From: Marinobacter sediminum
GTDB taxonomy: Bacteria; Pseudomonadota; Gammaproteobacteria; Pseudomonadales; Oleiphilaceae
Length of the DNA: 64,000 bases
Reading direction: 5' to 3'
Assembly: GCF_016820575.1 (NCBI RefSeq)
Contig: NZ_JAEMQH010000002.1
Location: forward strand, 496,001-560,000
Shown: positions 48,834-58,802 of the stretch, one piece after another
Layout: the number at the start of each line of letters is the position of its first letter
Position numbering within the stretch: the first letter of the stretch is position 1
Made by a program: the position numbers and the translations under genes
Notes under the pieces: model-generated
The model's database searches: none
Seen by the model: the letters and a program-made list of their open reading frames with translations, nothing else
What the model was told of the DNA's origin: nothing

Positions 48834-49718
48834 ATGATTAAAAACAGATGGATACTGATTTTCGGCGTGCTGTTTCTGGCGGCCTGCGATGGTTCAGACA
48901 TCCAGTCGGTCGAGACCGGGGGCATGCAGGAAGAAGCAGTGGGGGAGACCGATGAACCGGATCTCTCCTTAACCCTGGGGCCGGGACAGATGGAATGGGT
49001 GGGGGCCCAGATTTTTCGGAATGAGTGTGCCGGCAAGCTGGAATGCCTGGTGCATTGGAACGAGGGTGAGGATTTCCCGTCCTTGGGTATCGGTCACTTC
49101 ATCTGGTACCCGAAAGGAGTCGAAGGCCGGTTCGTTGAGAGTTTTCCGGCACTGATCCAGTACATGACCCAGCGTCAGGTAGCCATGCCGGAATGGCTGC
49201 GGAAACTCGACCCGATGGACGCGCCCTGGCCGGACCGCAAGGCGTTTCTGGCAGCGGAGGACTCGGTTGAGATCGCTGAGTTGCAGGCATTCCTCGCTGG
49301 CTCCCAGGGGCTGCAGGCCGAATTCATTGTGCGCCGGGCCAAGGAATCCCTGGAGAAAGTGGTCTCAGCAGCACCGGAACCCGAGCAAGATTCGGTGCGC
49401 AAACGACTCAAGGCGCTGGCGGCCACACCGGGCGGAATCTATGCGTTGATGGATTACGTCAATTTCAAGGGCGAAGGTATTTCTGCCATGGAACGCTACA
49501 ACGGGCAGGGCTGGGGCCTGCTGCAGGTGCTGCTGGAGATGGAGCCGCAAACCGCTGAGCGGCCAGCGCTGATGAATTTTCGCGAGGCTGCCGGGCGGGT
49601 GTTAACCCGTCGGGCCGAAAATGCCGAGAATCCGATCGAAAAGGAGCGTTGGCTGAGTGGCTGGCTGAAGCGGCTGGAGACCTATCGCGAGCCTGCCCAA
49701 ATGGAATCATCGACATAA
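48834..49718 (+). CDS. Lipoprotein with lysozyme-like signature, unknown function
   Basis: A 294-residue protein with a lipobox (LFLAAC, lipidated Cys18). Residues 60-90 read FRNECAG...WNEGEDFPSLGIGHFIWYP: a possible catalytic Glu64 (or Glu77) and GIGH at 85-88, as in T4-type lysozymes. Cys65 and Cys71 could form a disulfide. The rest is helical and ends in a WLSGWLKRLETY segment. I recall similar proteins in Pseudomonas without assigned function. It would sit in the outer or inner membrane facing the periplasm. The lysozyme link is inference; there is no operon partner. Confidence 0.72.
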   Translation: MIKNRWILIFGVLFLAACDGSDIQSVETGGMQEEAVGETDEPDLSLTLGPGQMEWVGAQIFRNECAGKLECLVHWNEGEDFPSLGIGHFIWYPKGVEGRFVESFPALIQYMTQRQVAMPEWLRKLDPMDAPWPDRKAFLAAEDSVEIAELQAFLAGSQGLQAEFIVRRAKESLEKVVSAAPEPEQDSVRKRLKALAATPGGIYALMDYVNFKGEGISAMERYNGQGWGLLQVLLEMEPQTAERPALMNFREAAGRVLTRRAENAENPIEKERWLSGWLKRLETYREPAQMESST

Positions 49719-49818
49719 ATTTTTCGTAAAAACTAGTTGATTTCTCGAAGTTTGTTCTACTTTATAGGGGTACGGCTCGTAAATCTTGCCTCGGGTGAGG
49801 GCGACGCATTAGAGTAGG

Positions 49819-49835
49819 TGCACCAAGTTGGCGCA
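49819..49835 (+). promoter_or_regulatory. NtrC-binding site upstream of aapJ
   Basis: TGCACC-AAGTT-GGCGCA matches the NtrC consensus TGCACC-N5-GGTGCA at 11 of 12 positions. It lies about 120 bases before the predicted start of the sigma-54 promoter, the usual enhancer distance. Confidence 0.72.
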
Positions 49836-49920
49836 AACTTGGTCGCTCTCATCAGCCGATTGGTAAGGTGAGGCCGAAAAAAATAGAAAACAAATAAAAA
49901 TATCAATGACATAGCTTGCA

Positions 49921-49935
49921 TGGCTCACAATTTGC
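49921..49935 (+). promoter_or_regulatory. Sigma-54 (RpoN) promoter of aapJQMP
   Basis: TGGCTC-ACAAT-TTGC has GG at 49922-49923 and GC at 49934-49935, exactly 12 bases apart, and differs from TGGCAC-N5-TTGC by one base. The predicted +1 near 49947 leaves a 34-base leader before the ATG at 49981. Confidence 0.75.
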
Positions 49936-49980
49936 TGAATCCCATCGCGAAGCAACCAACCGAAGTTCGGAGATCCGATA

Positions 49981-51006
49981 ATGAATAAGACGAAATCGAT
50001 TGTCCTGGGAATGGCACTGGCATCTGGCGCGTTTGCGGCCAGCGGTGCGATGGCTGCAACGACGCTGGAAAATGTGAAGGAGAAGGGGCACCTTCAATGC
50101 GGCGTTACCAGTGGTCTGCCTGGGTTCTCCCAGCCTGATGAGAAGGGTAACTGGACGGGTATCGATGTCGACACCTGTCGCGCCGTTGCGGCCGCCATTT
50201 TTGGCGACGCCAAGGCCGTTGAATTCACACCGCTGACTGCGAAAGAGCGCTTCACCGCCTTGCAGTCCGGTGAAATCGACATGCTTTCCCGTAACACCAC
50301 CTGGACCCTCACCCGTGATGCGTCACTGGGTCTGAACTTTGCCGGCGTGAACTATTACGACGGCCAGGGCTTCCTGATCAACAAGGACATTGGTGTTGAT
50401 GACGCCACCCAGCTGGACGGCGCCACTGTGTGTATCCAGTCAGGTACCACCACCGAGCTGAACCTGTCTGATTACTTCCGCGCCAAAGGCATGGAATTCA
50501 AGCCGATCGTATTTGATACCTCTGAGCAGACCGTTCAGGGCTTCTCTGCAGGTCGCTGCGACGTACTGACTTCCGACCGCTCCCAGCTGGCGGCCCTGCG
50601 CTCCAAGCTGGCTGATCCGGAATCCGCCAAGATCCTGCCGAACACCATCTCCAAAGAGCCTTTGGGCCCGGTGGTCCGCCAGGGCGACGATCAGTGGTTC
50701 AACATCGTGAAGTGGGTATTGTCGGTGCAGATCAATGCCGAAGAGCTGGGTGTTACCAGCGCGAATGCCGACGACATGCTGAAATCTGACAACCCGAACA
50801 TTCAGCGCCTGCTGGGTACTGACGGTGACATGGGTGCCAAGCTCGGCCTGCCGGCTGATTTCGGCCACAAGGTTGTGAAGATGGTCGGTAACTACGGCGA
50901 AATGTATGACCGCAACGTGGGTCCGGACACTCCACTCGGTCTGGATCGCGGTATCAACGCGCTCTGGACTGAAGGCGGCATCATGTATGCGCCGCCGGTT
51001 CGATAA
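49981..51006 (+). CDS. aapJ: General L-amino acid ABC transporter, binding protein
   Basis: A 341-residue periplasmic protein with signal peptide (1-25, AMA cleavage) and an amino-acid-binding domain starting TLENVKEKGHLQCGVTSGLPGF. LSRNTTWTLTRDASLGLNFAGVNYYDGQGF is typical of AapJ-like proteins. It binds a broad set of L-amino acids and delivers them to AapQM. It is the first gene of aapJQMP, behind an NtrC/sigma-54 control region, and followed by an 11-base-stem hairpin. Confidence 0.93.
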   Translation: MNKTKSIVLGMALASGAFAASGAMAATTLENVKEKGHLQCGVTSGLPGFSQPDEKGNWTGIDVDTCRAVAAAIFGDAKAVEFTPLTAKERFTALQSGEIDMLSRNTTWTLTRDASLGLNFAGVNYYDGQGFLINKDIGVDDATQLDGATVCIQSGTTTELNLSDYFRAKGMEFKPIVFDTSEQTVQGFSAGRCDVLTSDRSQLAALRSKLADPESAKILPNTISKEPLGPVVRQGDDQWFNIVKWVLSVQINAEELGVTSANADDMLKSDNPNIQRLLGTDGDMGAKLGLPADFGHKVVKMVGNYGEMYDRNVGPDTPLGLDRGINALWTEGGIMYAPPVR

Positions 51007-51020
51007 GACCTGAAAGCCGC

Positions 51021-51048
51021 AGCGGGTGCTCTAGATTGAGCACCCGCT
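51021..51048 (+). repeat. Hairpin between aapJ and aapQ
   Basis: AGCGGGTGCTC pairs perfectly with GAGCACCCGCT around a six-base loop. There is no T-run after it. It begins 15 bases after the aapJ stop codon and probably stabilises the aapJ part of the transcript so that more binding protein than permease is made. Confidence 0.8.
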
Positions 51049-51095
51049 GTTATCTCTGACGAAGTGAACTGCAGGGAAGCTTTCCGGGAAATTGC

Positions 51096-52283
51096 ATGAA
51101 AAAACAAACAATTGATTCAAAGCCTGCGGGGCCAAAGCCCTGGTATGACCCCCGGGTACGTTCCTTATTCTTCCAAATTCTGGCCATTGCCGCCGTTTTT
51201 TGGGCTGGCTGGACTCTGGTAGAAAATACGCTCTCGAATATGGAGAGCCGGGGTATAAGCACTGGTTTCGGGTTCCTCGATGAAACCGCCGGTTTCGGCA
51301 TCATCATGAGCCTGGTGCCATACGATTCGACCATGTCCTACGGTCGGACGTTCTGGGTTGGTCTGACCAACACCTTGCTCGTCTCGGCCATGGGTATTAT
51401 TGCGGCAACGCTGCTTGGTTTCATCATCGGTGTAGCGCGTCTGTCCAGCAACTGGCTGGTAGCCAAAGTCTCGCTCTTTTACATCGAAGTGATTCGAAAC
51501 ATTCCGTTACTGCTGCAGATATTCTTCTGGTATTTCGCAGTATTGGGTGCCTTACCGTCGCCCCGGCAGAGTATCGAGGTAGGCGGCACGATGTTCCTCA
51601 ACAACCGTGGCCTGTATGTTCCAGAGCCGCTAACCCAGGATGGGTTCGGACTGGTTTGGGGGGCGCTTCTGTTTGCTATCGCAGCTGTGGTTGGCATCCG
51701 CACCTGGGCCAAGAAACGGCAACTGGCCACTGGCCAGATTTTCCCGACCTTCAAGGTTAGTGTTGCCATTCTGGTGGTCCTGCCAGTATTGGCCTATTTC
51801 ATCGCGGGTAGCCCGCTGGAATGGGATGTTCCGGCGCTGAAAGGTTTCAATTTTGGCGGTGGCATCACCATTATTCCAGAGCTTGCCGCACTGTGGCTGG
51901 CGCTTTCGCTGTACACGGCCAGTTTCATCGCTGAGATTGTTCGCTCCGGTATTCTGTCGGTGAGTAAGGGGCAGACCGAGGCGTCCAAGGCGCTCGGATT
52001 GCCGAACGGACTGACCCTGCGTCTGGTTGTGATTCCGCAGGCCATGCGGGTCATCATTCCGCCGCTGACCAGTCAATATCTGAACCTCGCCAAAAACTCC
52101 TCGCTCGCGACCGCCATTGGTTATCCCGACCTGGTGGCCGTGTTCATGGGCACAACGCTGAACCAGACGGGGCAAGCGGTTGAGGTGGTCGCCATTACCA
52201 TGGCGGTGTATCTGACCATCAGTCTGTCGATCTCACTGTTGATGAACATTTACAACCGGGCCGTGGCGATTAAGGAGCGATGA
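51096..52283 (+). CDS. aapQ: General L-amino acid ABC transporter, permease AapQ
   Basis: A 395-residue permease, longer than usual His/Glu-type permeases (about 230) because of an extra helical region, as in rhizobial AapQ. Hydrophobic segments are seen throughout; the EAA-type loop region reads SKGQTEASKALGLPNGLTLRLVVIPQAMRVIIPP. It pairs with AapM and overlaps it by four bases (ATGA). Confidence 0.93.
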   Translation: MKKQTIDSKPAGPKPWYDPRVRSLFFQILAIAAVFWAGWTLVENTLSNMESRGISTGFGFLDETAGFGIIMSLVPYDSTMSYGRTFWVGLTNTLLVSAMGIIAATLLGFIIGVARLSSNWLVAKVSLFYIEVIRNIPLLLQIFFWYFAVLGALPSPRQSIEVGGTMFLNNRGLYVPEPLTQDGFGLVWGALLFAIAAVVGIRTWAKKRQLATGQIFPTFKVSVAILVVLPVLAYFIAGSPLEWDVPALKGFNFGGGITIIPELAALWLALSLYTASFIAEIVRSGILSVSKGQTEASKALGLPNGLTLRLVVIPQAMRVIIPPLTSQYLNLAKNSSLATAIGYPDLVAVFMGTTLNQTGQAVEVVAITMAVYLTISLSISLLMNIYNRAVAIKER

Positions 52284-53368
52284 TGACTGAGTCCACCATG
52301 AAACCACCCAAGAAGGCCCTCACTCCGGTGAAATGGATGCGGGAGCATCTATTTTCCACGTGGTACAACTCCTTGCTTACCGTCGTAGTCGGGTATCTGG
52401 TTGTGACCAGCGTTGGACCCTTGCTGAATTGGGCTCTGTTTGATGCCAACTTCCAGGGTGCCGATGCAAGCGACTGTTCCGGTGCAGGCGCCTGTTGGCT
52501 GTTTATCAGCCAGCGTTTGAATTTCTTTATCTACGGGTTCTACCCCGACGAACTGCAGTGGCGTGTGGACATCATGTTCCTGCTGCTGGCGGTTGCTTTT
52601 GTGCCCCAGTTCATCGAGCGCTTCCCCGGCCGTAAATGGTTCGGCATCTTTGGCATGACAGGGCTGCCTGTCATTGGCTACTTCCTGATTCCAGGCGGTA
52701 ACTTTGGCCTTGAGACTGTGGAAAGCACCAAATGGGGCGGCTTGATGCTGACCTTGATCCTGGCCTACATCGGGATCCTTGCGTCGTTGCCCATTGGCGT
52801 TCTGCTGGCCCTTGGTCGTCGCTCCGAGATGCCAATCATTCGTGGGCTCAGCGTGGTGTTCATCGAAGTCTGGCGAGCGGTGCCGCTGATCACCGTGCTG
52901 TTTATGGCGTCGGTCATGCTTCCGCTGTTCCTGCCAGAGGGAATGAACTTTGAGAAGCTGATGCGGGCGTTGATTGGTATCACGCTTTGGCAGTCGGCTT
53001 ACATGGCTGAAGTCATCCGTGGTGGCTTGCAGGCCATCCCGAGAGGTCAATACGAAGCCGCCGATGCGCTCGGCCTTGGGTACTGGAAGAAAATGGGCCT
53101 GGTGGTGTTGCCTCAGGCGCTGAAGCTGGTCATACCCGGCATCGTGAATACCTTTATTTCACTGTTCAAGGACACCACGCTGGTCCTGATTATCGGTCTG
53201 TTCGACGTGCTCGGCACCGTTCAGTCAACGGTGACTGACCCGGCCTGGCAAAACGTCGCCGTGGAGGGCTATGTCTTCGTGGCCTTCTGTTTCTGGATAT
53301 TCTGTTTCGGCATTTCCCGTTACAGCCAGAACCTCGAACGCAAACTCGACACCGGTCACAAAACCTGA
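52280..53368 (+). CDS. aapM: General L-amino acid ABC transporter, permease AapM
   Basis: A 362-residue second permease with the EAA-type loop [34 protein letters not shown] that contacts AapP. The Cys-containing periplasmic loop ([13 protein letters not shown]) is a feature of the AapM type. Translation is coupled to aapQ; its stop codon overlaps the first possible aapP start. Confidence 0.93.
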   Translation: MMTESTMKPPKKALTPVKWMREHLFSTWYNSLLTVVVGYLVVTSVGPLLNWALFDANFQGADASDCSGAGACWLFISQRLNFFIYGFYPDELQWRVDIMFLLLAVAFVPQFIERFPGRKWFGIFGMTGLPVIGYFLIPGGNFGLETVESTKWGGLMLTLILAYIGILASLPIGVLLALGRRSEMPIIRGLSVVFIEVWRAVPLITVLFMASVMLPLFLPEGMNFEKLMRALIGITLWQSAYMAEVIRGGLQAIPRGQYEAADALGLGYWKKMGLVVLPQALKLVIPGIVNTFISLFKDTTLVLIIGLFDVLGTVQSTVTDPAWQNVAVEGYVFVAFCFWIFCFGISRYSQNLERKLDTGHKT

Positions 53369-54177
53369 TGGGTAACCCAATGACAGAACAAACCCAAACT
53401 TCTGAAGTAAAGTCCTCCGCTCAGGGCGAGACGGGGAAGAATCCGGGCATCATCCGGGTTGAAGGGATGCACAAATGGTACGGCGATTTTCACGTTCTCA
53501 AGGACCTGAACCTCACGGTTAAGCAGGGCGAACGGATTGTTATCTGTGGCCCGTCCGGTTCCGGTAAATCGACCTTCATTCGATGCATTAACCGGCTGGA
53601 AGAGCACCAGCAGGGCAAAATCATTGTCGACAATGTTGAGCTGACGGACGATATTCGGCACATCGATACCGTACGTCGGGAAGTCGGCATGGTGTTCCAG
53701 CACTTCAATCTGTTCCCGCACCTTACGGTGCTGGAGAACTGCTGCCTGTCGCCAATCTGGGTCCGCAAGGTTCCGCGCAAGGAAGCGGAAGCCTCAGCCA
53801 TGGAATACCTTGAGCGGGTGAAAATCCCGGATCAGGCCCATAAGTTCCCGGGGCAGCTTTCTGGCGGTCAGCAGCAGCGGGTAGCCATTGCCCGGGCGCT
53901 GTGCATGAAGCCGAAAATCATGCTGTTCGATGAGCCGACGTCGGCACTGGATCCCGAGATGATCAAGGAAGTGCTGGATGTCATGATCGAACTGGCCGGT
54001 AGCGGCATGACCATGCTCTGCGTCACTCACGAGATGGGCTTCGCTAAGACCGTGGCGGACCGAGTGATCTTTATGGATGGCGGGGAAATTGTCGAGGAGG
54101 CACCGCCTCACGACTTCTTCAGCAATCCGCAGGAGGCGCGTACGCAGCAGTTCCTCAAGCAGATCCTGGCGCACTAG
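53368..54177 (+). CDS. aapP: General L-amino acid ABC transporter, ATPase AapP
   Basis: A 269-residue ABC ATPase. Walker [10 protein letters not shown], signature LSGGQQQR, Walker [16 protein letters not shown] and the switch His in [11 protein letters not shown] are all intact. Two ATG codons (53368, 53380) are possible starts; neither has a clear ribosome site. It powers import through AapQM at the inner membrane. Confidence 0.95.
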   Translation: MGNPMTEQTQTSEVKSSAQGETGKNPGIIRVEGMHKWYGDFHVLKDLNLTVKQGERIVICGPSGSGKSTFIRCINRLEEHQQGKIIVDNVELTDDIRHIDTVRREVGMVFQHFNLFPHLTVLENCCLSPIWVRKVPRKEAEASAMEYLERVKIPDQAHKFPGQLSGGQQQRVAIARALCMKPKIMLFDEPTSALDPEMIKEVLDVMIELAGSGMTMLCVTHEMGFAKTVADRVIFMDGGEIVEEAPPHDFFSNPQEARTQQFLKQILAH

Positions 54178-54192
54178 AACCAGCGCCAGAAA

Positions 54193-54224
54193 CAAAAAAG
54201 CCGGGCGTTTGTCCGGCTTTTTTC
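54193..54224 (+). terminator. Bidirectional terminator between aapP and lpxH
   Basis: AAAGCCGG/CCGGCTTT stem with A- and T-runs on either side, between convergent genes. Confidence 0.9.
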
Positions 54225-54225
54225 G

Positions 54226-54951
54226 TTACAGCGGTCGTTTGTTCAGCACCGGCTCTTCACCGGGCTGAACTTCCAGCCACCAAACGTGGGTGTCCCAGTC
54301 GCCCAGCACTATACGTTTGGCCGGTTGACCATTGGCCTCCAGGTGATGCTCAGCCGGCCGGTGAGTGTGGCCGTGTATCAGGCGCTGCACGCCGTGCGCC
54401 TCCATGTCCTTGACCACTTCTTCCGGCGTGACGTCCATGATGGTTTCCGCTTTGCCCTGGTTCTTCGCCATGCTGATTTCCCGCAGTTGACGCGCCATCT
54501 GCTGGCGATCAGCCAGCGGGCGCTGCAGGATCATCTGCTGCCACTGTGGATTGCGCATGTTGGCGCGGAACTTCTGGTACTCCACATCGGCGGTACACAG
54601 GCTGTCACCGTGCATCAGCAGGGTAGGGGTGCCGTACAGATCAACGACGGTGGGATCATCCAGCAACGTTGCCCCTGCCCGGTCACAGAAGTCGTGACCG
54701 ATCAGGAAGTCGCGGTTGCCGTGCATCAGGAAGATTTCGGTTCCGCTCTCGCTGACTGCACGAAGCGCTGCCGCAATCTGTTCCTGCAGCGGTGTGCGCT
54801 CGTCATCGCCGATCCAGGCCTCAAAGAAATCACCCAGAATGTAGAGCTGTTTTACTCCGTGGGCCTTTTCCTTCAGGAAGCCGAGAAACGCCTCCGTAAT
54901 GTCCGGCCGGGATTCCTCCAGGTGGAGATCCGAGATAAACAGCGTGGTCAC
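54226..54951 (-). CDS. lpxH: UDP-2,3-diacylglucosamine diphosphatase
   Basis: A 241-residue calcineurin-like phosphoesterase that makes lipid X in lipid A synthesis. Metal ligands are visible in [43 protein letters not shown] and [10 protein letters not shown]. It acts on the cytoplasmic side of the inner membrane. It overlaps ppiB by four bases and follows it in an operon, as in Pseudomonas. Confidence 0.95.
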   Translation of the reverse strand: MTTLFISDLHLEESRPDITEAFLGFLKEKAHGVKQLYILGDFFEAWIGDDERTPLQEQIAAALRAVSESGTEIFLMHGNRDFLIGHDFCDRAGATLLDDPTVVDLYGTPTLLMHGDSLCTADVEYQKFRANMRNPQWQQMILQRPLADRQQMARQLREISMAKNQGKAETIMDVTPEEVVKDMEAHGVQRLIHGHTHRPAEHHLEANGQPAKRIVLGDWDTHVWWLEVQPGEEPVLNKRPL

Positions 54952-55457
54952 GCTGCACCTCCCTCCTCAAGCACTTTGGCCGAGATAATGACGACGTCTT
55001 CTGCCGGGACGTCCTGGTGGCCAGCCTTGATAGTGGTGCTAACGGCACGAATCAGGTTGACGGTTTCCATACCCTCGACCACCTTGCCGAACACACAGTA
55101 GCCCCAGCCTTCGGCGTTCTTGGCGCTGTGATCGAGGAACCCGTTGTTCTCGACATTGATGAAGAACTGGGCGGTGGCGGAGTGCGGGTCCATGGTGCGG
55201 GCCATAGCTACTGTGCCTTGCATGTTGCTCAGGCCGTTATCCGCTTCGTTCTGAATGGGATCGCGGGTTTTGCGAGGCGTCATGCCAGGCTCGAAGCCGC
55301 CACCCTGAATCATGAAGTTGCTGATCACCCTGTGGAAAACAAGGCCGTCGTAAAAGCCGTCACGAACGTACTGTTCAAAGTTCTTGGCGGTCTCGGGAGC
55401 CTTGTCGTGATCCAGTTCGAGCTTGATGTCGCCAAGGTTGGTTTGCAGCAAAATCAT
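54948..55457 (-). CDS. ppiB: Peptidyl-prolyl cis-trans isomerase, cyclophilin type
   Basis: A 169-residue cyclophilin without signal peptide, hence cytoplasmic. The family-typical [19 protein letters not shown] with the catalytic Arg, [12 protein letters not shown] and [13 protein letters not shown] are present. It is divergent from glnS and upstream of lpxH in the same operon. Confidence 0.95.
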   Translation of the reverse strand: MILLQTNLGDIKLELDHDKAPETAKNFEQYVRDGFYDGLVFHRVISNFMIQGGGFEPGMTPRKTRDPIQNEADNGLSNMQGTVAMARTMDPHSATAQFFINVENNGFLDHSAKNAEGWGYCVFGKVVEGMETVNLIRAVSTTIKAGHQDVPAEDVVIISAKVLEEGGAA

Positions 55458-55550
55458 CAGGGTATCCTGTTCAAAAGAATTAGTGGGCCTAAAGGCCGTA
55501 TTGTACGCAAGAGTTTCCCGCTATGCATGAGTCCCGCTCAGATTTGTGAG

Positions 55551-55556
55551 TATAAT
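55551..55556 (+). promoter_or_regulatory. Probable -10 box of the glnS-cysS operon
   Basis: Perfect TATAAT, 38 bases before the glnS ATG. The -35 region is weak, so this call rests on the -10 box and position only. Confidence 0.4.
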
Positions 55557-55593
55557 AGGCGGTTTCTGATCCACCCTTTTCTACAGAGAACGT

Positions 55594-57273
55594 ATGAGCG
55601 CCGAATCGAAGAAAGCCCACAATTTTATTCAGAGCCTGATCGAAGACGCCATCGCCAAGGGCGAGCACGCTGGTAAGGTGGTAACCCGTTTCCCGCCGGA
55701 GCCGAATGGCTATTTGCACATTGGTCACGCCAAATCCATCTGCCTGAACTTTGGCATTGCGGAGACCTTCGGCGGCGAATGCAACCTGCGATTTGACGAC
55801 ACCAACCCGGAAAAGGAAAACCAGGAGTACATCGACGCCATCAAGGCGGACGTGTCCTGGCTTGGTTGCCAATGGGCGGGCGAGGTTCGTCACGCGTCGG
55901 ACTACTTTGACGCGCTTTACGCTTTTGCCGAGGAGTTGATCGAGAATGGCAAGGCGTATGTCTGTGCGCTCTCGGCTGATCAAATGGCAGAGTACCGTGG
56001 CAGCCTGAAGGAACCGGGCAAGAACAGTCCGTACCGGGACCGTCCGGTGGAGGAAAATCTCCAGCTGTTCCGCGATATGCGCGATGGCAAATACCAGAAC
56101 GGCGAATTGGTGTTGCGGGCCAAGATCGACATGGCGTCTCCCAACATCAATCTGCGCGACCCGATTCTCTACCGCGTTCGTTACGCCGACCATCACCAGA
56201 CCGGCAACAAGTGGTGCATCTACCCGATGTACGATTTCACCCATCCAATCTCGGATGCGCTTGAAAACATCACCCACTCTCTGTGCACCCTGGAATTCGA
56301 GGATCACCGGCCGCTCTACGATTGGGTGCTGGATAATATTTCTGGCCCTTGCCATCCGCGCCAGATCGAATTTGCCCGCCTGAACCTGAACTACACCATC
56401 ACCAGCAAGCGCAAACTCAAGCGCCTGGTGGATGAGAATTTTGTGGACGGCTGGAACGACCCGCGGATGCCAACCATTTCCGGCATGCGTCGCCGTGGCT
56501 ACACACCGGAATCGATCCGCACCTTCTGCGACATGGTAGGGGTCAACAAAGCTGGCGGTACGGTCGACGTGGGTATGCTGGAGCACGCCATTCGGGAAGA
56601 CCTGAATACCCGCGCGCCTCGCGCCATGTGTGTGATGCGCCCGCTCAAGGTGACTCTGACCAACTATCCCGCCGACCAGACCGAAACGCTGGTGCTGCCG
56701 GTGCACCCCCAGAATCCGGAGATGGGGGAGCGCGATGTCACCTGGAGCCAGGCCCTGTTTATTGATCGTGAGGACTTCGCCGAAGAGCCGCCGCGCAAAT
56801 GGAAGCGCCTTGCCCCGGATCAGGCCGTGCGGCTGCGTGGTGGTTATGTGATGACCTGTCGCGAGATCATTCGTGACGACAGTGGCGAGATTGTCGAGCT
56901 TAAATGCGAATACGATCCGAACACTCTGGGTGTGAACCCTGAAGGCTATAAGCCCAATGGCGTGGTGCACTGGGTGTCCGCGACGGACAGCGTCGAGGTC
57001 GACATTAACCAGTACGATCGCCTGTTCAATCACGAGTCCCCGGACAGTGATAAGGAAGGCGATTTTACCGATCACCTGAACCCGGAATCCCTGGTTGTGC
57101 TTCATGGTGCGCGGGCTGAGAAGGGCCTGGTGAAGCCGCGAACCGATCTGCCGTACCAGTTCGAGCGGGAGGGCTATTTCTTCTTCGACGAGCTTTTGTC
57201 GCAGAATGCCGGTCGGCCGGTCTTCAATCGAACCGTTACGCTTCGTGATTCCTGGAGTAAGGGGGGCAAGTGA
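55594..57273 (+). CDS. glnS: Glutaminyl-tRNA synthetase
   Basis: A 559-residue class I synthetase. The HIGH motif is in [12 protein letters not shown], the KMSKS-like motif in TSKRKLKRL and the acceptor-stem and beta-barrel anticodon domains follow. It charges tRNA-Gln. The next gene, cysS, overlaps by four bases, giving a glnS-cysS operon divergent from ppiB-lpxH. Confidence 0.97.
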   Translation: MSAESKKAHNFIQSLIEDAIAKGEHAGKVVTRFPPEPNGYLHIGHAKSICLNFGIAETFGGECNLRFDDTNPEKENQEYIDAIKADVSWLGCQWAGEVRHASDYFDALYAFAEELIENGKAYVCALSADQMAEYRGSLKEPGKNSPYRDRPVEENLQLFRDMRDGKYQNGELVLRAKIDMASPNINLRDPILYRVRYADHHQTGNKWCIYPMYDFTHPISDALENITHSLCTLEFEDHRPLYDWVLDNISGPCHPRQIEFARLNLNYTITSKRKLKRLVDENFVDGWNDPRMPTISGMRRRGYTPESIRTFCDMVGVNKAGGTVDVGMLEHAIREDLNTRAPRAMCVMRPLKVTLTNYPADQTETLVLPVHPQNPEMGERDVTWSQALFIDREDFAEEPPRKWKRLAPDQAVRLRGGYVMTCREIIRDDSGEIVELKCEYDPNTLGVNPEGYKPNGVVHWVSATDSVEVDINQYDRLFNHESPDSDKEGDFTDHLNPESLVVLHGARAEKGLVKPRTDLPYQFEREGYFFFDELLSQNAGRPVFNRTVTLRDSWSKGGK

Positions 57274-58658
57274 TCCGCATCTACAACACGCTCTCGCAGC
57301 GCAAGGAAGAGTTTAAGCCCATTGAGCCTGGCAAGGTGAGGATGTACGTCTGCGGCATGACCGTGTACGACTACTGCCACCTTGGCCATGCCCGGGTCCT
57401 GGTGGCTTTCGATGTCATCACCCGGTATCTGAGGCATCGGGGTTACGACGTGAACTACGTGCGTAACATCACCGACATTGACGACAAGATCCTGCGGCGG
57501 GCGGAGGAGAATGGCGAAGCCTTCACCGACCTGACCGACCGCATGATCCGCGCCATGCACGAGGATGAGGCCCGGCTGGGCGTTCTGTCGCCCACGGAAG
57601 AGCCAAGGGCAACCGGCTATATCAATGAGATCGTGGCGATGATCCATAAGCTCATCGCCAGTGGTCACGCCTACGCCGCCGACAACGGCGATGTCTATTT
57701 CGCTGTCGACTCGTTTGCCGACTATGGCAAGTTGAGCAAGAAAAAGCTCGAGGACCTGGTTGCCGGTGCCCGCATCGATGTCCAGGAAGCCAAGCGCAGC
57801 CCGGCGGATTTTGCGCTGTGGAAGGCTGCAGGTGAGGGCGAGGTCAGCTGGCCGTCACCCTGGGGCGATGGTCGCCCGGGCTGGCACATTGAATGTTCGG
57901 CGATGTCGACCGAGTGTCTGGGCGATACCTTCGATATTCATGGCGGTGGTCCGGATCTGTTGTTCCCCCACCACGAGAACGAAATCGCTCAATCCGAATG
58001 CGCCACCGGCCACGAATTTGCCCGGGCCTGGATGCACGCGGGTGCGATCCGGGTCAACAAGGAAAAGATGTCCAAGTCCCTTGGCAACTTCTTTACTATC
58101 CGCGAAATTCTCGAAACCTATCCGGCGGAAGTGGTTCGCTATTTCCTGGTGTCCAGCCATTACCGCAGCCAGGTCGATTATTCCGAGGATAATCTGGCCG
58201 AAGCCGGTCGCACCCTGACCAAGCTTTACAATTCGCTGCGCGGTATTGTTCCGGCCAAGGCGGCAGACGTGGGTGAAACAGAGCATGATCGCCGTTTCAT
58301 GGAAGTGATGGACGACGATTTCAACACGGCCGGTGCCATTGCGGTGCTGCATGCCGTGGCCAATGATATCAATCAGCATCGTCGTGACGGGCGTGATCAG
58401 GAAGCCAAGCAAAGTGCCGCGGTTCTGGTTCGTCTGGGCTCTATTCTCGGGCTGCTGCAGCAGGATCCAGAGGCATTTTTCCAGGGCGATACCGGCGGCG
58501 AACTCAGTGCCGAGGACATTGAAAAAATGATCCAGGCCCGCAACGACGCCCGCAAAGGCCGCGATTTTGCCGAAGCCGATCGTCTCCGGGATGAGTTGGC
58601 GGACAAAGGCATTATCCTGGACGATTCCCGCGAAGGTACAACCTGGCGGCGGGGCTGA
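57270..58658 (+). CDS. cysS: Cysteinyl-tRNA synthetase
   Basis: A 462-residue class I synthetase with GTG start overlapping the glnS stop codon. Zinc ligands are in [21 protein letters not shown] and FPHHENE; the HIGH motif is HLGHARV and the KMSKS motif EKMSKSLG. The C-terminal end ([13 protein letters not shown]... GTTWRRG) matches the E. coli enzyme. Confidence 0.97.
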   Translation: MIRIYNTLSQRKEEFKPIEPGKVRMYVCGMTVYDYCHLGHARVLVAFDVITRYLRHRGYDVNYVRNITDIDDKILRRAEENGEAFTDLTDRMIRAMHEDEARLGVLSPTEEPRATGYINEIVAMIHKLIASGHAYAADNGDVYFAVDSFADYGKLSKKKLEDLVAGARIDVQEAKRSPADFALWKAAGEGEVSWPSPWGDGRPGWHIECSAMSTECLGDTFDIHGGGPDLLFPHHENEIAQSECATGHEFARAWMHAGAIRVNKEKMSKSLGNFFTIREILETYPAEVVRYFLVSSHYRSQVDYSEDNLAEAGRTLTKLYNSLRGIVPAKAADVGETEHDRRFMEVMDDDFNTAGAIAVLHAVANDINQHRRDGRDQEAKQSAAVLVRLGSILGLLQQDPEAFFQGDTGGELSAEDIEKMIQARNDARKGRDFAEADRLRDELADKGIILDDSREGTTWRRG

Positions 58659-58659
58659 G

Positions 58660-58677
58660 GTTTTAGAAAGCTAAAAC
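58660..58677 (+). repeat. AT-rich hairpin after cysS
   Basis: GTTTTAG-AAAG-CTAAAAC is a perfect seven-base inverted repeat starting two bases after the cysS stop codon. It lacks a T-run, so termination is uncertain. Confidence 0.5.
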
Positions 58678-58701
58678 AAAAGCCGCATGGTACGAGTGGG
58701 A

Positions 58702-58730
58702 ATGACCTGATACGCATTTTCCCGTACAAT
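58702..58730 (+). promoter_or_regulatory. Probable sigma-70 promoter of glcB
   Basis: ATGACC and TACAAT with a 17-base spacer, about 65 bases before the glcB start. Confidence 0.55.
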
Positions 58731-58802
58731 GCGGCGCTCAAATTAGAATGCCCCCTCAATGAAGGGGGAGTCGGGAAACGTAACCCACTGAGGCAGACAA
58801 CG

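Noticed and set aside
55489..57105. 538-codon open frame on the minus strand
   Set aside because: Antisense to glnS, a certain gene.
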